64,000 bases of DNA from Pagrus major (Eukaryota; Chordata; Actinopteri; Spariformes; Sparidae). The position numbers were made by a program, and so were the translations under genes. The notes under the pieces are model-generated. The model was not told the origin of the DNA. It was given only the letters and a program-made list of their open reading frames with translations, and searched no databases. The DNA is taken from positions 25,161,806 to 25,225,805 of the forward strand of contig NC_133215.1 in NCBI RefSeq assembly GCF_040436345.1, in the 5' to 3' direction. The stretch's first letter is position 1. Each line of letters begins with the position of its first letter. Below, piece after piece: positions 62,733-64,000 of the stretch.

Positions 62733-63016
62733 ATGATGTACACAATCACCAGAGGTCCCAGCAAACTTGTTACACAACGGAGGACAGGTTAGTGAATGGA
62801 TGCGCATGATGCAAAGTCACATCATCAGATCCACTGTAAAGTTTGGGCTCATGCAGCAGTGAAAAGCCCCCGTGTTTGCCTGCGGAGGGGTTAAAGGTAA
62901 ACTGCGCCGTGCGTGAAACTATTCAACCCTACATTTTGTCTTGAAGGTCCCACGCAACAAATCGAGAGCAAATTCAGCGACCTGAAGCTCAAGCCGACGT
63001 CTTGGCTGTCATCGAG
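62733..63016 (+). CDS. First two coding exons of an unrecognised gene (partial)
   Basis: Exon 1: ATGATG at 62733, ending at 62787 before GTTAGTG. Exon 2: 62947-63016, acceptor GTCTTGAAG, donor AG/GTAAGT. Joined in phase 1 they read MMYTITRGPSKLVTQRRTGP then TQQIESKFSDLKLKPTSWLS, leaving a split codon in phase 2 for an exon beyond the window. The context is a CpG-rich leader (62150-62730), as expected at a 5' end. The segment is basic with no transmembrane stretch or known motif. Translation could begin at either Met. I do not recognise the family; strong sites and an uninterrupted frame make a real gene likely. Confidence 0.6.
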
Positions 63017-64000
63017 GTAAGTGTCCATACTGATGTGTTGTTTTGGTGTATTTGTTGTGAGATCGTCTCTGCGGGCCGTTTGAGCCGCGTGGGCCCAAAA
63101 TACTCACGCACGTGCGCCGTGAGTGCGATCATGTAACCGTGACTTTGGTAAAGCCGCTGCACCCATTATCGGACGCAGCTTTTCCCCGCAAATTCTCGCA
63201 GTTTCTCTGCGGTCTATTACCGCGTGATTTTGCGCGAGACAGCCGACGGTCCTTCCCCCGCCTGTCGGCGGGCTGTGACGCCGGTTCTGACCCACCTGTC
63301 CTGCCGGGGTTCCTGTGCTCCCTTCAGGTGCTGCTCGGACATAGCAACACCATTCAAAGACGTACTCAGCTGCCAGTTTGTAGGTGCACTTAGCTTAAAC
63401 AGCTCAAATGAGGAGGACAAAACCTCTCGGTGTGATGTAATGCACATAAACATAGTCATTCAAAGCCTCTCTAAAACATTTATAACGTTGATGAAATTTG
63501 GACGTCTTGCAGGAATGTTTGAGAATGCATTAGTGTTATGTAAGAGGTGTACCAAGGACTTGTTGAAAGGCATTCTGGGAAAAAGAAAGCAACGTTCAGT
63601 CATTTAAAGGTCCAGTGTGCAGAATTTAGAGGGATTTGGGGTCAGAAAGTGAATATAATATTGATAATTGTGTATTCATTAGTGTTTAATTGCCTGAAAT
63701 CAAGAGCTGTTGTGTTTTTGTTACCTTATGAACCTTTTATGTCCACAAAGGGAGCGGGTCGTCTTCCACAGAGGCCGCCATGTTGCACCGCCATCTTTCT
63801 TCAGCAGCCCAGGCAATCAAACACTGATGCTAGAGAGGGTCTTTAGCATGTACGCATATTATCTATTTAACAATAGAACTAGATACCCAAGGATGGCACC
63901 TATTCAGTTCAATGAGACTTGCTCGCCAGGCTCATACACCAGAAACAAGTTTCTAGTTTCTGAGTTTACTTCCTGGTTATGCGGCCGATACACGAGTCCC
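63017..64000 (+). other. Probable intron of the preceding gene
   Basis: Begins at the GTAAGT donor. The first 300 bp are GC-rich with several CpG, so frames at 63112-63459 are open by composition only. A MITE E copy lies at 63604-63845. No further exon seen. Confidence 0.5.
63604..63845 (+). mobile_element. MITE family E, partial copy
   Basis: Starts TTAAAGGTCCAGTGTGCAGA; the interior has AAAGGGAGCGGGTCGTCTTC and CCGCCATGTTGCACCGCC, matching the copy at 38290-38594. The right terminus is not found. Confidence 0.65.

Noticed and set aside
1-64000. CRISPR array, operon, prophage or other prokaryotic system
   Set aside because: Spliced vertebrate genes and fish repeats throughout; no regularly spaced direct repeats.

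Overview
The window looks like a ray-finned (probably percomorph) fish chromosome. It has short spliced exons with GT-AG junctions, long AT-rich introns and intergenic DNA, dinucleotide microsatellites, and many relics of fish-type transposons (Tc1, hAT-like, PIF/Harbinger, non-LTR LINE, tRNA-derived SINE, small terminal-inverted-repeat MITEs). No bacterial or viral gene set is present. All gene models were read by eye from splice signals and family knowledge; nothing was searched.

Layout. 1-11.5 kb: the last two coding exons of a CXCL12 chemokine gene on + (exons 1-2 lie upstream of the window), then its 3' UTR. 11.5-34.4 kb: a gene-poor interval with relics (palindromic MITE, SINE, Harbinger, Tc1) and a few low-repeat blocks that could be conserved non-coding DNA. 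34.4-37.3 kb: three phase-compatible candidate coding exons of an unrecognised gene. 37.3-41 kb: repeats. 41-44.05 kb: complete hmox2 (heme oxygenase 2, six coding exons, 320 aa) behind a CCAAT/GC/TATA promoter. 44.7-50.3 kb: complete gene for a type I membrane receptor with three SRCR domains and one Ig-like domain. 51.4-52.9 kb: tmem186 on -, whose start codon is the last three bases of exon 1. 53.5-58.6 kb: complete gde1 (glycerophosphodiester phosphodiesterase, six exons, 334 aa), head to head with tmem186. 58.6-64 kb: a CpG-rich region, then the first two coding exons of an unrecognised gene that leaves the window.

The genes do not form a pathway. In human, CXCL12 is on chromosome 10 and HMOX2, TMEM186 and GDE1 are on chromosome 16, so this neighbourhood joins two ancestral blocks. 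The points most worth checking are: the SRCR-Ig receptor, in which two of three SRCR domains have lost an ordered set of cysteines; the single-codon first exon of tmem186; the CXCL12 exon whose splice donor overlaps an alternative stop codon; a Tc1 relic that seems to carry a foreign coding fragment; a Harbinger transposase relic; and two unidentified gene fragments (34-37 kb and 62.7-63.0 kb).
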